Positions 34,733 through 43,686 of a stretch of DNA of 64,000 nucleotides are shown in pieces (the first letter of the stretch is position 1; each line of letters opens with the position of its first letter). The notes beneath the pieces were generated by a model. The model had not been told where the DNA came from, did no database searches, and saw nothing but the letters and a program-made list of their open reading frames with translations. Both the position numbers and the translations under genes were made by a program. Location of the stretch: the NCBI RefSeq assembly GCF_039542305.1, contig NZ_BAABHW010000003.1, positions 248,001 through 312,000 of the forward strand. Reading direction: 5' to 3'. The DNA comes from Roseibacterium beibuensis. GTDB lineage: Bacteria > Pseudomonadota > Alphaproteobacteria > Rhodobacterales > Rhodobacteraceae.

Positions 34733-35780
34733 ATCCGGTCATCTCTAGATAGCCGCGCCCGTCATGGGAGCCGGTGAAAAAGACCGGCCCTTCCCAATAG
34801 GCGAAACTGGTGTCCACCCAGCTTTGCGGGTTCAACGCCCGCGTCGTGATGTCGAGGTCGCGATCGGGCAGTTCGACGCGCCATTCCACGGGCACCGTTC
34901 GGCCCGCGACGTCGACACTGGCCAGCGGGGTCAGCCGCAGCGCGCCATCGGGATAGGCCACTGTCGCGCCATCCGGTTCGATCCAGGTTGCCGAGGTATA
35001 GACGCCGCCCCCCGCCTCACGCAGGCCGAAGCCCATCAAACGCGCGCCATCGGCGAATTGGAGCGAGAACCAATCCCAGCCTTCCTGCGTCTCGGAAAGC
35101 GGCTGAGAGGACCATTCCCGGTCCAGCCAGGCGGTGCCGGTGACCTCGACCGGCCCGTCCGGCAGGTAAAGAATGCCCGTCACCTCGTAAAACGGCTGGG
35201 AGTAGTAATAGCTCGCCTGCCCTTCGGCGGATTTGGCGGAATAGCCGTCCTGCCCGTGGAAGACGAGCGGGCCGGTCGCCTGAAGCTCCATCGCGTAGGA
35301 AAACACGTCTCCGCGCGCCGTAAGGGACAGGGCGGAGTACGCATCTGCCCCCTCGGCGGCGGTCGAGGTCATGGCCCAATCGTCGATCCAGGCCTCGAAT
35401 GGCTCTGCCGAGGCGCCGGCCTGACCGATGCCGCCGCGCGCAAGGCGTTCGGCGCTGTAATGAGCGTCGGCTGTCGTGACGGCGGCATGCCCCATGAAAA
35501 GCTGAGGGGCCTCCCACCCCTGCGACGTTTCGGGGGCCAGCGCGCTGCGAAACAGGGTCCATTGGGCCCCGTAGTCCCGTCCATCGGCCCCGGTCAGGGT
35601 CGCGGTCAGATACCACCATTCGATGCGATACGCGGGATGGGGGCCGTGATCGCTCGGGAAGTCGAACACGGGGTCGGGCTGTGGCACGGCGAACCCTTCC
35701 GTCGTGGTGCCCAGCCCGGCGAACCCCTGAGAAAGCGCGGGGCTGGCGAAAAGGACGAGAGCGAGGAGGAAACGAAACAT
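34725..35780 (-). CDS. AttH/CrtC-like lipocalin-type secreted protein
   Basis: A 351-residue protein with a signal peptide (MFRFLLALVLFASPALS, then QGFAG), so exported. The mature part has the conserved start FPSDHGPHPAYRIEWWYLTA, characteristic of AttH/hydroxyneurosporene-synthase-like proteins with two lipocalin-type barrels. TAWLDREWSSQPLSETQEGW and DWFSLQFADGARLMGFGLRE are further family-type motifs. No other carotenoid genes are present, so a true CrtC role is unlikely. It is coupled to the FtsX-type permease (4-bp overlap), as in attEFGH-type ABC exporter operons. The transported compound is unknown. Confidence 0.82.
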   Translation of the reverse strand: MFRFLLALVLFASPALSQGFAGLGTTTEGFAVPQPDPVFDFPSDHGPHPAYRIEWWYLTATLTGADGRDYGAQWTLFRSALAPETSQGWEAPQLFMGHAAVTTADAHYSAERLARGGIGQAGASAEPFEAWIDDWAMTSTAAEGADAYSALSLTARGDVFSYAMELQATGPLVFHGQDGYSAKSAEGQASYYYSQPFYEVTGILYLPDGPVEVTGTAWLDREWSSQPLSETQEGWDWFSLQFADGARLMGFGLREAGGGVYTSATWIEPDGATVAYPDGALRLTPLASVDVAGRTVPVEWRVELPDRDLDITTRALNPQSWVDTSFAYWEGPVFFTGSHDGRGYLEMTGYE

Positions 35781-38182
35781 CAGCGCTCCTGCGAGAAGAC
35801 CTGGAGAAGTCGGGCGGGCGGTATGCGGGCAAGCCGCAGCGACGGCAGGGAGGCGGCAAGCACCGCCGCGATCAGGGACAAACCCAGCAATTTGAGCCAA
35901 TCCGCGGGGAAAAACTGCATCGGCAGACGCCAGCCGAACGCCTCGACATTCACCACGGCCAGCAAGACCCAAGCCAGGGCAAGGCCGACGGGCAGGGACA
36001 GCGCCCATGTGAGCGCGGCCAGCAAGACACTGCGCGTCAGTTCCGTGCGTGCCAGCACCTTGCGCGGCGTGCCGATGGCCCAGACCGGCGCAAGTTGCGG
36101 CAGGCGCAGGGAGGCGAGCGTCAGCAGGCTGGTCAATAGCGCAAGCCCCGCGACGCCGAGCGTGAGCACGTTCAACGCGCCGGTCACGCGAAAGGTCTGC
36201 TCGAACACCTCGATCGAGAAGCGCTTGATCTGGGCCTGGTTGCGGACAAGCTCGGTCGGGACGTCGAACGTTTCCCGTATGGCAGAGGCGAGGCCCGGGG
36301 CGTCCTCGGTTGGAACCCGCACGGCAAAGCGGGTCAGCGGCACATCCGGAAAAAGTGCCCGGTACAGGTCGAAACCGATGATCGCTTGCCCCGATGGGTT
36401 GCCGTAGTCGGAATAAACGCCCGCGATGGGCAGGGTCAGATCATCCGTGATCACAATGTCCTGCCCAAGCGCCAAGGCCTCGCGCCGGAAAAGTTGTTCG
36501 TTGATCAAGACAGCTTCACCGGCGAACAACCTGTCCCACGCGTCCGGCGTGGCCGACAGAAGGGGCCAGTTGTCGCGATAGGTGGCATGGTCGGCCATGC
36601 CGAACACCTCGCCGGGCAGGTCCAGAAGCCGAACATCGGTGGAAATGATCGGAAGAACGGCCTCGGACCTGGGGGCCAGCCATTCGGCAAGCGCGATGGC
36701 CTGTTCCTCGTCACGGGCGCCGACATAGAGCTCGGCGGCGAGGCGCTGGTCCAGCCAGCCAAGGAACGTGCCGCGAAACGACCCGACCATGGTCGAAACA
36801 CCGATATTCGCCGCCAGCGCCAGAAGCAGGGCCATCAAGGCCAGCGACAGGCCCGGGATCTGCTGTCGCGTATCCGCCATGACCCATTGCAGAAAGGGCG
36901 CTCGGATCAATTTTTCGACCCTGTTCAGCAGAACAGTCAGGAAAACAGGCAGCAACAGGGCGGCGCCGACCAGCAGGGTCGCGAGGACGGCAAATCCCGC
37001 GACAAGGCCATGCCCGAACTGCAGGATCAAACCCGAAGCGATGAACAGGATCAGCGCGGCGATGCCTTGGCTTCGGATCGTCCGGCCCGAGGCCTGGGCC
37101 CATGCGCGCGGTTGCGCCGGGGACAGGAGGGGCATGCGCGCGGTTCTGAGCATGGCCTGCGCTGTCGCGGCCGCCGCGCCCAAGAGTGTGATCACAAGCG
37201 CCGAAATCGCCCAAACCGGATCGAAGCTGAGCGTGCCGGGGACGGTTGCGCCGTAAAGGCCGCGCAGTGTTCCCGCGACGCCCGGCATCAGCGCGGCGGC
37301 GATCGCGTAGCCAAGCGCGATCCCGGCAAGCCCTGATAGAAGCGCAATCGTCGAGATTTCCAAGGCCAGCGCGGTCAGAAGGCTCCGCAAGGGAAGGCCG
37401 AGGGCGCGAAGTGTCCTGAAACTCGCGCGCCTTTGTTCGAACGCCAACCCAATCGCGGCATGGACGATGAACAGACCCACGGCAAAGGACAAAAGGCCAA
37501 AGGCCGTCAGGTTGAGGTGAAAACTGTCGGTCAGCCGCGCGATATCGCCGGTTTCCTGCGGTTGGCTGAGGACCAGGTCCGTCGCCTCGGACAAAGGCGG
37601 CAGGCCACGCGGCTGTTCGGGCGCGACCAACAGGAAAGAGGGATCCGTCTGGCCCGTCAGGCGCGCGGCGGTCGAAATATCGGTCAACGCGGCGTTGGGC
37701 GGGATGCCATCGGCCTCGACCAGTCGCGGCAGATCGGGCGGGAGGGGGCCAGCAGCCGTGTCCGGTGACACCAGCAAAAGGCCCGGCGCGGTGAAGAAGG
37801 CTGCAAGATCCAACTCTCCGTCCAATGCCGGGCCTTGGGCGGCTTCGGGTGCGGTCAGGGGGTCGATGCCTTGAATGCGCAGGCGGGCGTTCGTGATGCG
37901 CACCTCGCCCGAGATGACAGGGGAGACGAGGTAACCGGCCCGCCGCAGCGCGATGTAATCGGACAGGGGCACGGGTTGCCCATCGGCGCGCGACAGGCGC
38001 GGAAGGCTGTCCTGACCCAGGGTTTGCGCGGCCCGGTCATAGCTTGCGCGGGCCTCGGCATTGATCGCCTGCACCCCGGACCAAAGCGCGGTGGCCAGCG
38101 CAAGGCCCAGCACCAGCATGGCCAATTGACCGGGCTGCCGACGCCAATGGGAAAACAGGCTCTGTAATGCGGGATAGAGCAT
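35780..38182 (-). CDS. FtsX-type ABC transporter permease
   Basis: An 800-residue inner-membrane protein with two FtsX-like halves. An N-terminal membrane segment (LAMLVLGLALATALWSGVQA) precedes a large periplasmic domain, then a three-span FtsX block (LLSFAVGLFIVHAAIGLAFE, RRASFRTLRALGLPLRSLL). A second periplasmic domain and three spans at the end (LTSLLTLASLRLPQLAPVWA) complete it. This matches the AttFG/LolC-like fused permeases of mechanotransmission-type exporters. It lies 3 bp after the ATPase gene and overlaps the AttH-like gene, so the three probably form one export system. Confidence 0.85.
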   Translation of the reverse strand: MLYPALQSLFSHWRRQPGQLAMLVLGLALATALWSGVQAINAEARASYDRAAQTLGQDSLPRLSRADGQPVPLSDYIALRRAGYLVSPVISGEVRITNARLRIQGIDPLTAPEAAQGPALDGELDLAAFFTAPGLLLVSPDTAAGPLPPDLPRLVEADGIPPNAALTDISTAARLTGQTDPSFLLVAPEQPRGLPPLSEATDLVLSQPQETGDIARLTDSFHLNLTAFGLLSFAVGLFIVHAAIGLAFEQRRASFRTLRALGLPLRSLLTALALEISTIALLSGLAGIALGYAIAAALMPGVAGTLRGLYGATVPGTLSFDPVWAISALVITLLGAAAATAQAMLRTARMPLLSPAQPRAWAQASGRTIRSQGIAALILFIASGLILQFGHGLVAGFAVLATLLVGAALLLPVFLTVLLNRVEKLIRAPFLQWVMADTRQQIPGLSLALMALLLALAANIGVSTMVGSFRGTFLGWLDQRLAAELYVGARDEEQAIALAEWLAPRSEAVLPIISTDVRLLDLPGEVFGMADHATYRDNWPLLSATPDAWDRLFAGEAVLINEQLFRREALALGQDIVITDDLTLPIAGVYSDYGNPSGQAIIGFDLYRALFPDVPLTRFAVRVPTEDAPGLASAIRETFDVPTELVRNQAQIKRFSIEVFEQTFRVTGALNVLTLGVAGLALLTSLLTLASLRLPQLAPVWAIGTPRKVLARTELTRSVLLAALTWALSLPVGLALAWVLLAVVNVEAFGWRLPMQFFPADWLKLLGLSLIAAVLAASLPSLRLARIPPARLLQVFSQER

Positions 38183-38185
38183 GAT

Positions 38186-38881
38186 TCAGGCCGCCGACGC
38201 AGGCATCGCAATCCGGCCTTGCGATAGGTGAACCCGACGCGACAGGCGGTCGGCCAAGCGGGTGGAATGGGTCACCATCAGAAGGCCTGCATTGGTCTCG
38301 GCCACCAGATCCAGCAGAAGGGACAGAACGGTATCGCCGGTCGCTTCATCTAGGTTGCCCGTCGGCTCGTCCGCCAGGATCAGGGCGGGGCGCGCCGCCA
38401 ATGCGCGGGCAATGGCCACGCGCTGTTGTTGCCCGCCGGAAAGCTGTTCGGGGTAGCGGTCGGTCACCGCGTTCAGCCCCAATCGCTCGACAAGGCGGGC
38501 GCACAGATCGGCATCATGGCGACCGGCTAGCCGCGCTTGCAGGCTGATATTGGCGGCGACGGTCAGGGACGGAACGAGGTTGAACTGCTGGAAGACGAGA
38601 CCGATCTTTTCGCGCCGAAGCGCTGCACGGTCCGAGTCTCCCAATCCGGCAAATTCGATCCCATCAAGCTGGATCGAGCCGCTATCGGGCGCATCCAGCG
38701 CGGCGGCGAGGTGCAGAAGCGTGCTTTTGCCCGACCCGCTTTCGCCTGTCAGGGCGAGGGTCTCTCCGGCAGCGAGGCTCAGGTCCACGCCGCGCAGGAC
38801 GGAGACCGGTCCATCCGATCCGGGATAACTTTTCGAGACGGACTCGATATGCAGAAAGCTGTTTACCATGCTGTCCGACAT
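38186..38881 (-). CDS. LolD/MacB-type ABC transporter ATP-binding protein
   Basis: A 231-residue ATPase with Walker A LTGESGSGKSTLLHLAAALD, the Q-loop VFQQFNLVPSLTV, signature EQLSGGQQQRVAIARALAAR and Walker B ALILADEPTGNLDEATGD. The QQFNLVP and DEPTGNLD forms are typical of the LolD/MacB/AttE group that pairs with FtsX-like permeases. It starts only 27 bp after the tonB stop on the same strand, with no visible promoter or terminator between, so co-transcription with the B12 operon is possible. Confidence 0.9.
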   Translation of the reverse strand: MSDSMVNSFLHIESVSKSYPGSDGPVSVLRGVDLSLAAGETLALTGESGSGKSTLLHLAAALDAPDSGSIQLDGIEFAGLGDSDRAALRREKIGLVFQQFNLVPSLTVAANISLQARLAGRHDADLCARLVERLGLNAVTDRYPEQLSGGQQQRVAIARALAARPALILADEPTGNLDEATGDTVLSLLLDLVAETNAGLLMVTHSTRLADRLSRRVHLSQGRIAMPASAA

Positions 38882-38908
38882 AGCAGCCCGATCAGCCCCG
38901 AACAGCCC

Positions 38909-39883
38909 TTAGCGGAATGTCACGGGCAGAGAGAATCCGTAACTCGGATCGGTCAGGCCATCGGGGGCCGCGGGGAAGCGCCCGGCGCGTTGCACGGCCT
39001 GAACGGCGGCCTGGTCGATGGCCGGATCACCGGAGGGCCGCGCTATGCCGACACCGGCCAGTTGCCCGCCCCGCGTGATCGTCAGGCGCAGCACCACTTG
39101 GCCGGTGCCGCGCACGCGGGGCCGGCTGCGTTCGATGCGCCTTTGGATTTGGGCGCCCCACGACGCAATCAGGCTTTGACGCTCTCCCGCGGACAAGCTG
39201 GGCTGTGGCGCGGGTTGGGTGGCCGCGCCTTGGGTCGCCCCTCCGCCGCTGCCGCCGGCCACGCGCGCCGGTGCGGGCGTGCGTGGTGCACTGGCCGCTG
39301 CCTCGGGCCGCTCGGGCCGTGCCATTGGGCGGGGCGAACTGCGCGTGGCAAGGGGCGAGTCCGGTAGCTCCGGCGCGGTGGCGTCGACGGTCGGTCTGGC
39401 CGTCAGATCGGGCGCAGTCAGGGTGGGCCGAACCATGCGACCGGGGGCATCGCCGTCTGCCGTGGGCGGCGGCGCGAGGCTGGGAATGGTGGGCAGGGTG
39501 GGGCCGTCGAATTCGGTCATGGCCTGCATCTGGGCGGGCGGTGCCGGAACAGCCGCCGGGCGCTGCGGCGCCGTTTCCAGGACCGGTGTCGAGAGGGACG
39601 CTGGCATGCGCTGCACGGGTGCCACATCGCTGTTCGGCGCGATGGGCGGATCGGGGGTGACCTGCGGCGGCTGTAACGCGCTGACGTCCGACACCTCGGG
39701 CGCATCGCGCCACTCGCGCACAAGGGTCGAGAGCGCCGCCGGGCTCGCCTGAAGCGAGACGATATCCTGGCCGCCAGCCCCTTGTCCTGAGCCGCCGAAA
39801 TCCCCGGGCACCCAATAGGCAACGCCTGCATGAAGCGCGGCGGAAAGGCCAAGAAAGGCAAGGATTTCAGCGCCGCCCCTCAT
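38909..39883 (-). CDS. tonB: TonB-like energy-transducing protein
   Basis: Couples the proton-driven ExbB-ExbD motor to the outer-membrane receptor. An N-terminal membrane anchor (AEILAFLGLSAALHAGVAYW) precedes a long Pro/Ala-rich linker (about 60-230). The C-terminal TonB domain runs from about 235 to 324: SWGAQIQRRIERSRPRVRGT, VVLRLTITRGGQLAGVGIAR and AVQAVQRAGRFPAAPDGL. Length 324 residues. It is the last gene of the btu-cbiZ-exb-tonB series and overlaps the second exbD by 4 bp, so it is probably dedicated to B12 uptake. Confidence 0.9.
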   Translation of the reverse strand: MRGGAEILAFLGLSAALHAGVAYWVPGDFGGSGQGAGGQDIVSLQASPAALSTLVREWRDAPEVSDVSALQPPQVTPDPPIAPNSDVAPVQRMPASLSTPVLETAPQRPAAVPAPPAQMQAMTEFDGPTLPTIPSLAPPPTADGDAPGRMVRPTLTAPDLTARPTVDATAPELPDSPLATRSSPRPMARPERPEAAASAPRTPAPARVAGGSGGGATQGAATQPAPQPSLSAGERQSLIASWGAQIQRRIERSRPRVRGTGQVVLRLTITRGGQLAGVGIARPSGDPAIDQAAVQAVQRAGRFPAAPDGLTDPSYGFSLPVTFR

Positions 39884-40266
39884 GGCTGCACCGTCACAAG
39901 CCGGATGTCGGCAATCCCGATCTCGGCCAGCCGGGGCAGGAGGGCGGCGAGTTCAGATGCGGGCAGGCCCGAATCCGCCCGGATCGGCAAGGGGCGGTCC
40001 GCATCGCGATTGGCCAAGGCGCCAAACACCGCGTCGCCGCGGGCCGTTTCATAGGCAAGGCGCCCATCGGCGGCGATGTGCAACGTGTCCGGCGGTGGGT
40101 CGGTCAAGACGCCTTCGGCCTCGACCGGGTCGATCTCGAACGGGGCGGGCGGGGTCAGGCTGGCGGTCATCAGGAAGAACACGAGCAGCAGGAAGACCAC
40201 GTTGATCATCGGAACGATGGCCCGGTCCTGCATCGCGCGCCGTTTTGTACCCTGAGCGAGATTCAT
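39880..40266 (-). CDS. exbD: ExbD/TolR-type subunit lacking the transmembrane aspartate
   Basis: A 128-residue single-span protein of the ExbD/TolR family: cytoplasmic start MNLAQGTKRRAMQDRAIVPM, membrane segment INVVFLLLVFFLMTASL, and a periplasmic domain ending DIRLVTVQP. The conserved membrane aspartate (Asp25 in E. coli ExbD) corresponds to Asn22 here; the codon is AAC (complement of 40201-40203). The neighbouring paralogue keeps the aspartate. Everything else looks intact, so it is probably an assembled but non-protonating partner. It overlaps the other exbD and tonB by 4 bp each. Confidence 0.88.
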   Translation of the reverse strand: MNLAQGTKRRAMQDRAIVPMINVVFLLLVFFLMTASLTPPAPFEIDPVEAEGVLTDPPPDTLHIAADGRLAYETARGDAVFGALANRDADRPLPIRADSGLPASELAALLPRLAEIGIADIRLVTVQP

Positions 40267-40658
40267 GGCGCGTCCACCAGAATAAGCGACTCGAACCCGG
40301 CAGCGCGCAAGACGGCGGCGACATCGAGCAGGCGTTGCAGATCGCTGCCTTCGACCGGCATCAGGACGATTGGGTCCTCTGGTCCCGAGACGAGGGCCGA
40401 GATGCCATCGGCCAGATCGGTCAAGGCAGTGGTGTTACCATTCAGGCGGAGGGTATCGGGGCCAATCTCGATCAGGCGCGGGGGGCCGTCCCACGTCGTT
40501 GACCCTGCGCTGCCCGAGGGCGGCGATAGCGCGATCTCGGCCTCCTGCCCGAAGCGCGAGGCCAGCATGAAGAATACCAGCAGCAGGAACACCACGTCGA
40601 CCATAGGGGTCAGGCTGGGGCGTCGGCGGGCGCGCGGGGTGTCGAAGGTGAAACTCAC
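40263..40658 (-). CDS. exbD: ExbD/TolR-type subunit with the conserved transmembrane aspartate
   Basis: A 131-residue single-span inner-membrane subunit of the proton-driven ExbBD motor. The cytoplasmic start is MSFTFDTPRARRRPSLTPM and the membrane segment VDVVFLLLVFFMLASRF carries Asp21 (GAC, complement of 40596-40598), the proton-carrying residue of the family. A periplasmic domain follows (LILVDAP at the end). Four-base overlaps with exbB and with the second exbD indicate coupled translation of the motor genes. Confidence 0.92.
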   Translation of the reverse strand: MSFTFDTPRARRRPSLTPMVDVVFLLLVFFMLASRFGQEAEIALSPPSGSAGSTTWDGPPRLIEIGPDTLRLNGNTTALTDLADGISALVSGPEDPIVLMPVEGSDLQRLLDVAAVLRAAGFESLILVDAP

Positions 40659-41272
40659 GCCGCAGGCCCCCGCGTGAAGATCCGGGTCGCGTCATCCTCC
40701 ATCTCGCCCTGAAGCCGGTCGGCCACGGAATCGAACCAAGTCAGCGCCATGGAGGCCGGGATGGCGACCCCCATCCCCGCGGCCGTGGTCAGAAGGGCCT
40801 CCCATATGCCACCGGCCAAGGTGGCGGGATCGGCGCGCACACCGGCCTCCTGCAAGGCCTGGAAGGCCGCGATCATGCCCAGAACAGTGCCGAGCAGACC
40901 CAGAAGCGGCGCAATCGTCACGATCAGGTCAAGGGGCCGCAATCCGACGCGCAGTTGCGCCAGAAGGCCCCGTGCCTGCCTTGCGGTGTCCTCGCGCGCG
41001 GCGGCGTCGGACAGGCCCGCATCCAGACGGGACGACATCGCCGCCAAGGCCAGCCGCGCCCGGATCGAGTTTCGCCCCGACAATATCGCCATCGCGGCGT
41101 CGACCTCTCCGGCCTGCCAGTGCGATATCGCCTCTGCGGTCACGCGCCCGCCTGACCACGCCCCCGACAGCGACAGGCGCCAGACCTTCCACAGGATCAG
41201 CGCGACGGTCACGACGGAAAGCGCGGCGATGATCCAAAGGACGACGCCGCCATTGGCGATCAGGTCTGTCAT
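40655..41272 (-). CDS. exbB: ExbB/TolQ/MotA-family proton channel subunit
   Basis: Forms the pentameric membrane channel around ExbD. The first membrane segment (GGVVLWIIAALSVVTVALIL) is near the N-terminus. The conserved MotA/TolQ/ExbB block is LIVTIAPLLGLLGTVLGMIA AFQ followed by AGGIWEALLTTAAGMGVAIP A. Length is 205 residues from ATG 41272; a longer frame overlaps cbiZ and is rejected. It follows cbiZ by 28 bp and overlaps the first exbD by 4 bp. Confidence 0.92.
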   Translation of the reverse strand: MTDLIANGGVVLWIIAALSVVTVALILWKVWRLSLSGAWSGGRVTAEAISHWQAGEVDAAMAILSGRNSIRARLALAAMSSRLDAGLSDAAAREDTARQARGLLAQLRVGLRPLDLIVTIAPLLGLLGTVLGMIAAFQALQEAGVRADPATLAGGIWEALLTTAAGMGVAIPASMALTWFDSVADRLQGEMEDDATRIFTRGPAA

Positions 41273-41300
41273 GTCATCGTCTCCCCGTCGCAAAATGCCA

Positions 41301-41945
41301 TCACACGTCCCTCGTTTCCATCCACTCGCGCGTGCCCTTGGCCACAGCGTTGTAAACCGAGCGGCCCAGGGCTTCGCCCACATCGGTGTGAAGCCCGGCA
41401 TAGGCGGTGGACCCGCCGGGGCAGCCAAGCACGATGCAATCGGTCCCGGTGCCTGTCGCGCGCCCTGTTGGCAGGTCGGGGCCATGTGTGATTACAGCGG
41501 CGGTCCGCGCCTCGGCCGCGATGGTCATCGCTTCGATCATGGCCGTGTCCGACAAGGGGGCATCCGTGACGGCCAACAGATTGATGGTGCCATAGGCCAC
41601 GGCCAGCGCGGGCAGGCGATGCCCCACGCGCTCGGCATTGGTAAGGCCAACCGTTGCAAGGCAAGAGGCCGAAATTCGACCCGAAACCGCGAATTCGAGA
41701 TGGTTCTGGCCGATATTGCGAGAGGTCAGCATCCCGATAGCGTCCTCATCCCCGCGCGCACTCATCTCGTGGCCGAGCCAGGAAATCGCGTCGAACTCGC
41801 GCGTCAGGTCCGCGTTACGGACCTCGCGCCAAAGGACGCGACTGGCCGAGACGAACCCCGGTCGGTGCGGCGCAAAGCTGAGCAGGCGCAGCGGTTGGCC
41901 CAGATCGGCGATCAGCCAGGGACGGTCAAGCGTGACGGCGATCAT
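41301..41945 (-). CDS. cbiZ: Adenosylcobinamide amidohydrolase CbiZ
   Basis: Hydrolyses the aminopropanol side chain of adenosylcobinamide (and some cobamides) to adenosylcobyric acid, letting the cell salvage and remodel imported corrinoids. The 214-residue protein shows the family stretch SGRISASCLATVGLTNAERV, TINLLAVTDAPLSDTAMIEA and GTGTDCIVLGCPGG. It is coupled to btuD by a 4-bp overlap (ATGA at 41942-41945), which ties it to uptake. Its presence implies that the cell can use incomplete or foreign corrinoids. Confidence 0.92.
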   Translation of the reverse strand: MIAVTLDRPWLIADLGQPLRLLSFAPHRPGFVSASRVLWREVRNADLTREFDAISWLGHEMSARGDEDAIGMLTSRNIGQNHLEFAVSGRISASCLATVGLTNAERVGHRLPALAVAYGTINLLAVTDAPLSDTAMIEAMTIAAEARTAAVITHGPDLPTGRATGTGTDCIVLGCPGGSTAYAGLHTDVGEALGRSVYNAVAKGTREWMETRDV

Positions 41946-42700
41946 CGCATCACCTCGAGCGGCTGGAAGATCATACCATTGGGGCCGTCCTGAACATGGG
42001 CCGAGATGCCGAAAACGTCGTGCAGGTTGCCCGGCGTCAGGACGGTCGCAGGCGCCCCATCGGCCACGATCCGGCCCTGGTGCATCATGATCAGCCGCGT
42101 GCAATGCCGCGCGGCCAAGCCCAGATCGTGCAGGGAGACGAGAACCGATTTGCCCTGCGCCGCGATGCTGCGGAACAGGGTCAGCGTGGCGATCTGGTGG
42201 CCGGGGTCCAGCCCGGCGATCGGCTCGTCCGCGAGGATCAGGGGGCAGTCCTGCGCCAGCGTCCGTGCGATCAACACGCGGGCCTGCTCGCCGCCCGACA
42301 GGTCGGTTGCGGCGCGTTCCTCGAACCCTGTCAGGCCCATATCGGCGATGGCGCGCCGAACCGCGTCGTGATCAGCCTCGCCCGGTTTCTGACCGCCCGA
42401 CAGGTAGGGCACGCGCCCCAGCATCACCAGCGTCTCGACCGCCACGGGCCAAGCGATTTCGCGCGCCTGCGGCATCCAGGCGGCGGCCTTGGCGCGGTCG
42501 CGCGGTGTCATTCGGGCAAGCGAGGAACTGCCCTTGAATGGCAAAAGCCCCAAGGCCGCCCGCAGAAGGGTCGTCTTGCCCGCGCCGTTTGGCCCGATCA
42601 GGCCGACGACCTCGCCCTTGTCGATGGTCAGGCTGGCCGTGTCGACCACGGGGCAAGACCCGCGCATCACCGTCAGGTTCTCGAGCGACAGGAGGGTCAT
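41942..42700 (-). CDS. btuD: Cobalamin ABC transporter ATP-binding protein
   Basis: ATPase of the BtuCDF-type importer. Walker A is LIGPNGAGKTTLLRAALGLL, the signature TDLSGGEQARVLIARTLAQD and Walker B PLILADEPIAGLDPG, followed by SLHDLGLAARHCTRL (H-loop). Length 252 residues from ATG 42700. It overlaps btuC and cbiZ by 4 bp each. The FecCD/BtuCD-type family also imports iron chelates, but the riboswitch and cbiZ make corrinoids the likely substrate. Confidence 0.92.
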   Translation of the reverse strand: MTLLSLENLTVMRGSCPVVDTASLTIDKGEVVGLIGPNGAGKTTLLRAALGLLPFKGSSSLARMTPRDRAKAAAWMPQAREIAWPVAVETLVMLGRVPYLSGGQKPGEADHDAVRRAIADMGLTGFEERAATDLSGGEQARVLIARTLAQDCPLILADEPIAGLDPGHQIATLTLFRSIAAQGKSVLVSLHDLGLAARHCTRLIMMHQGRIVADGAPATVLTPGNLHDVFGISAHVQDGPNGMIFQPLEVMR

Positions 42701-43686
42701 GCCATCGCCCTCCGGGTCTTGTAGATCAGGTGCAGGAACAGCGGCGCCCCCACGATGGCCATCAGGACCCCCAGCTTGAGGTCGCGGTCTGGCAGAACCA
42801 GCCGCACCGCGATATCGGCCGCCAGAACCATCGCCGCCCCGCCCAGGGCCGAGGCCCAAAGCAGCCGGCCCGGGCGCGCGCCCACGAAGGGCCGCAGGAT
42901 GTGCGGCACGACAAGCCCGACGAACCCGATGGCCCCGGCCACGGCGGTGGCCGCGCCGACGCTGGCCGCCGTGCCCAGCACCACCGACAGGCGCAATAGC
43001 CGCAGGTCAATGCCCATCGCCTGCGCGGCGTCCTCGCCCAGCGTCAGCGCCTCCAGGCCCCGGCCCGTCAGCGACAGGAGCAGCCAGCCCACGGCCATGA
43101 ACGGCAGCGCGATCCAGACATGCGCAAAGGAGCGATCCGACAGCGACCCGAGCATCCAGAACACCGTTTCACTGACCGCGAAAGGGTTGGGTGACAGGTT
43201 CAGCGCAAGCGAGGTCAACGCCCCCGCAAGGGCCGAAATCGCGATGCCGGCCAGGATCAGCGTGATTGACCCGCCGCGCGGGCCGGCCAGCAGCAGGATC
43301 AGCATCACCGCGATCAAGGCCCCGATCAGGGCCGCCAGCGGCAAGGCAAGGGCGAAGAGCGTGGCAAACCCCGTTTGCAGCGCGATCACCGCGCCCAGCG
43401 CCGCCGACCCCGATACGCCGATCAGGCCCGGTTCCGCCAAAGGGTTGCGCAGGTAGCCTTGCAAGGCCGCACCCGACAGGCCCAGCGATACGCCGACCAT
43501 GACGGCGAGGATGGCGCGGGGCAGGCGGATTTCCCGCATCACCAGCGTGACCGCATCGCCCTGTCCGCCGACCAGGGCCCTCAGCGAATCGCCAAGGCCG
43601 AACCCCGCCGGCCCGATCAGAAGCGAGAGGGTGAACAGCACGAGGACCAGCGCCACGAGACCGGGCATGAGGAGCCGCCGGGTCAT
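42697..43686 (-). CDS. btuC: Cobalamin ABC transporter permease
   Basis: Ten-span FecCD-family inner-membrane permease, 329 residues. The conserved motifs are RLPRAILAVMVGVSLGLSGA ALQGYLRNPLAEPGLIGVSG and GFVGLVVPHILRPFVGARPG near the C-terminus (contact loop for BtuD). The ATG at 43686 overlaps the btuF stop; an upstream in-frame extension is hydrophilic and lies inside btuF. Substrate assignment rests on the operon. Confidence 0.92.
   Translation of the reverse strand: MTRRLLMPGLVALVLVLFTLSLLIGPAGFGLGDSLRALVGGQGDAVTLVMREIRLPRAILAVMVGVSLGLSGAALQGYLRNPLAEPGLIGVSGSAALGAVIALQTGFATLFALALPLAALIGALIAVMLILLLAGPRGGSITLILAGIAISALAGALTSLALNLSPNPFAVSETVFWMLGSLSDRSFAHVWIALPFMAVGWLLLSLTGRGLEALTLGEDAAQAMGIDLRLLRLSVVLGTAASVGAATAVAGAIGFVGLVVPHILRPFVGARPGRLLWASALGGAAMVLAADIAVRLVLPDRDLKLGVLMAIVGAPLFLHLIYKTRRAMA

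Noticed and set aside
34725..35780. Carotenoid 1,2-hydratase (CrtC) proper
   Set aside because: The domain is shared with AttH proteins, there is a signal peptide and an ABC exporter context, and no carotenoid or photosynthesis genes are nearby.
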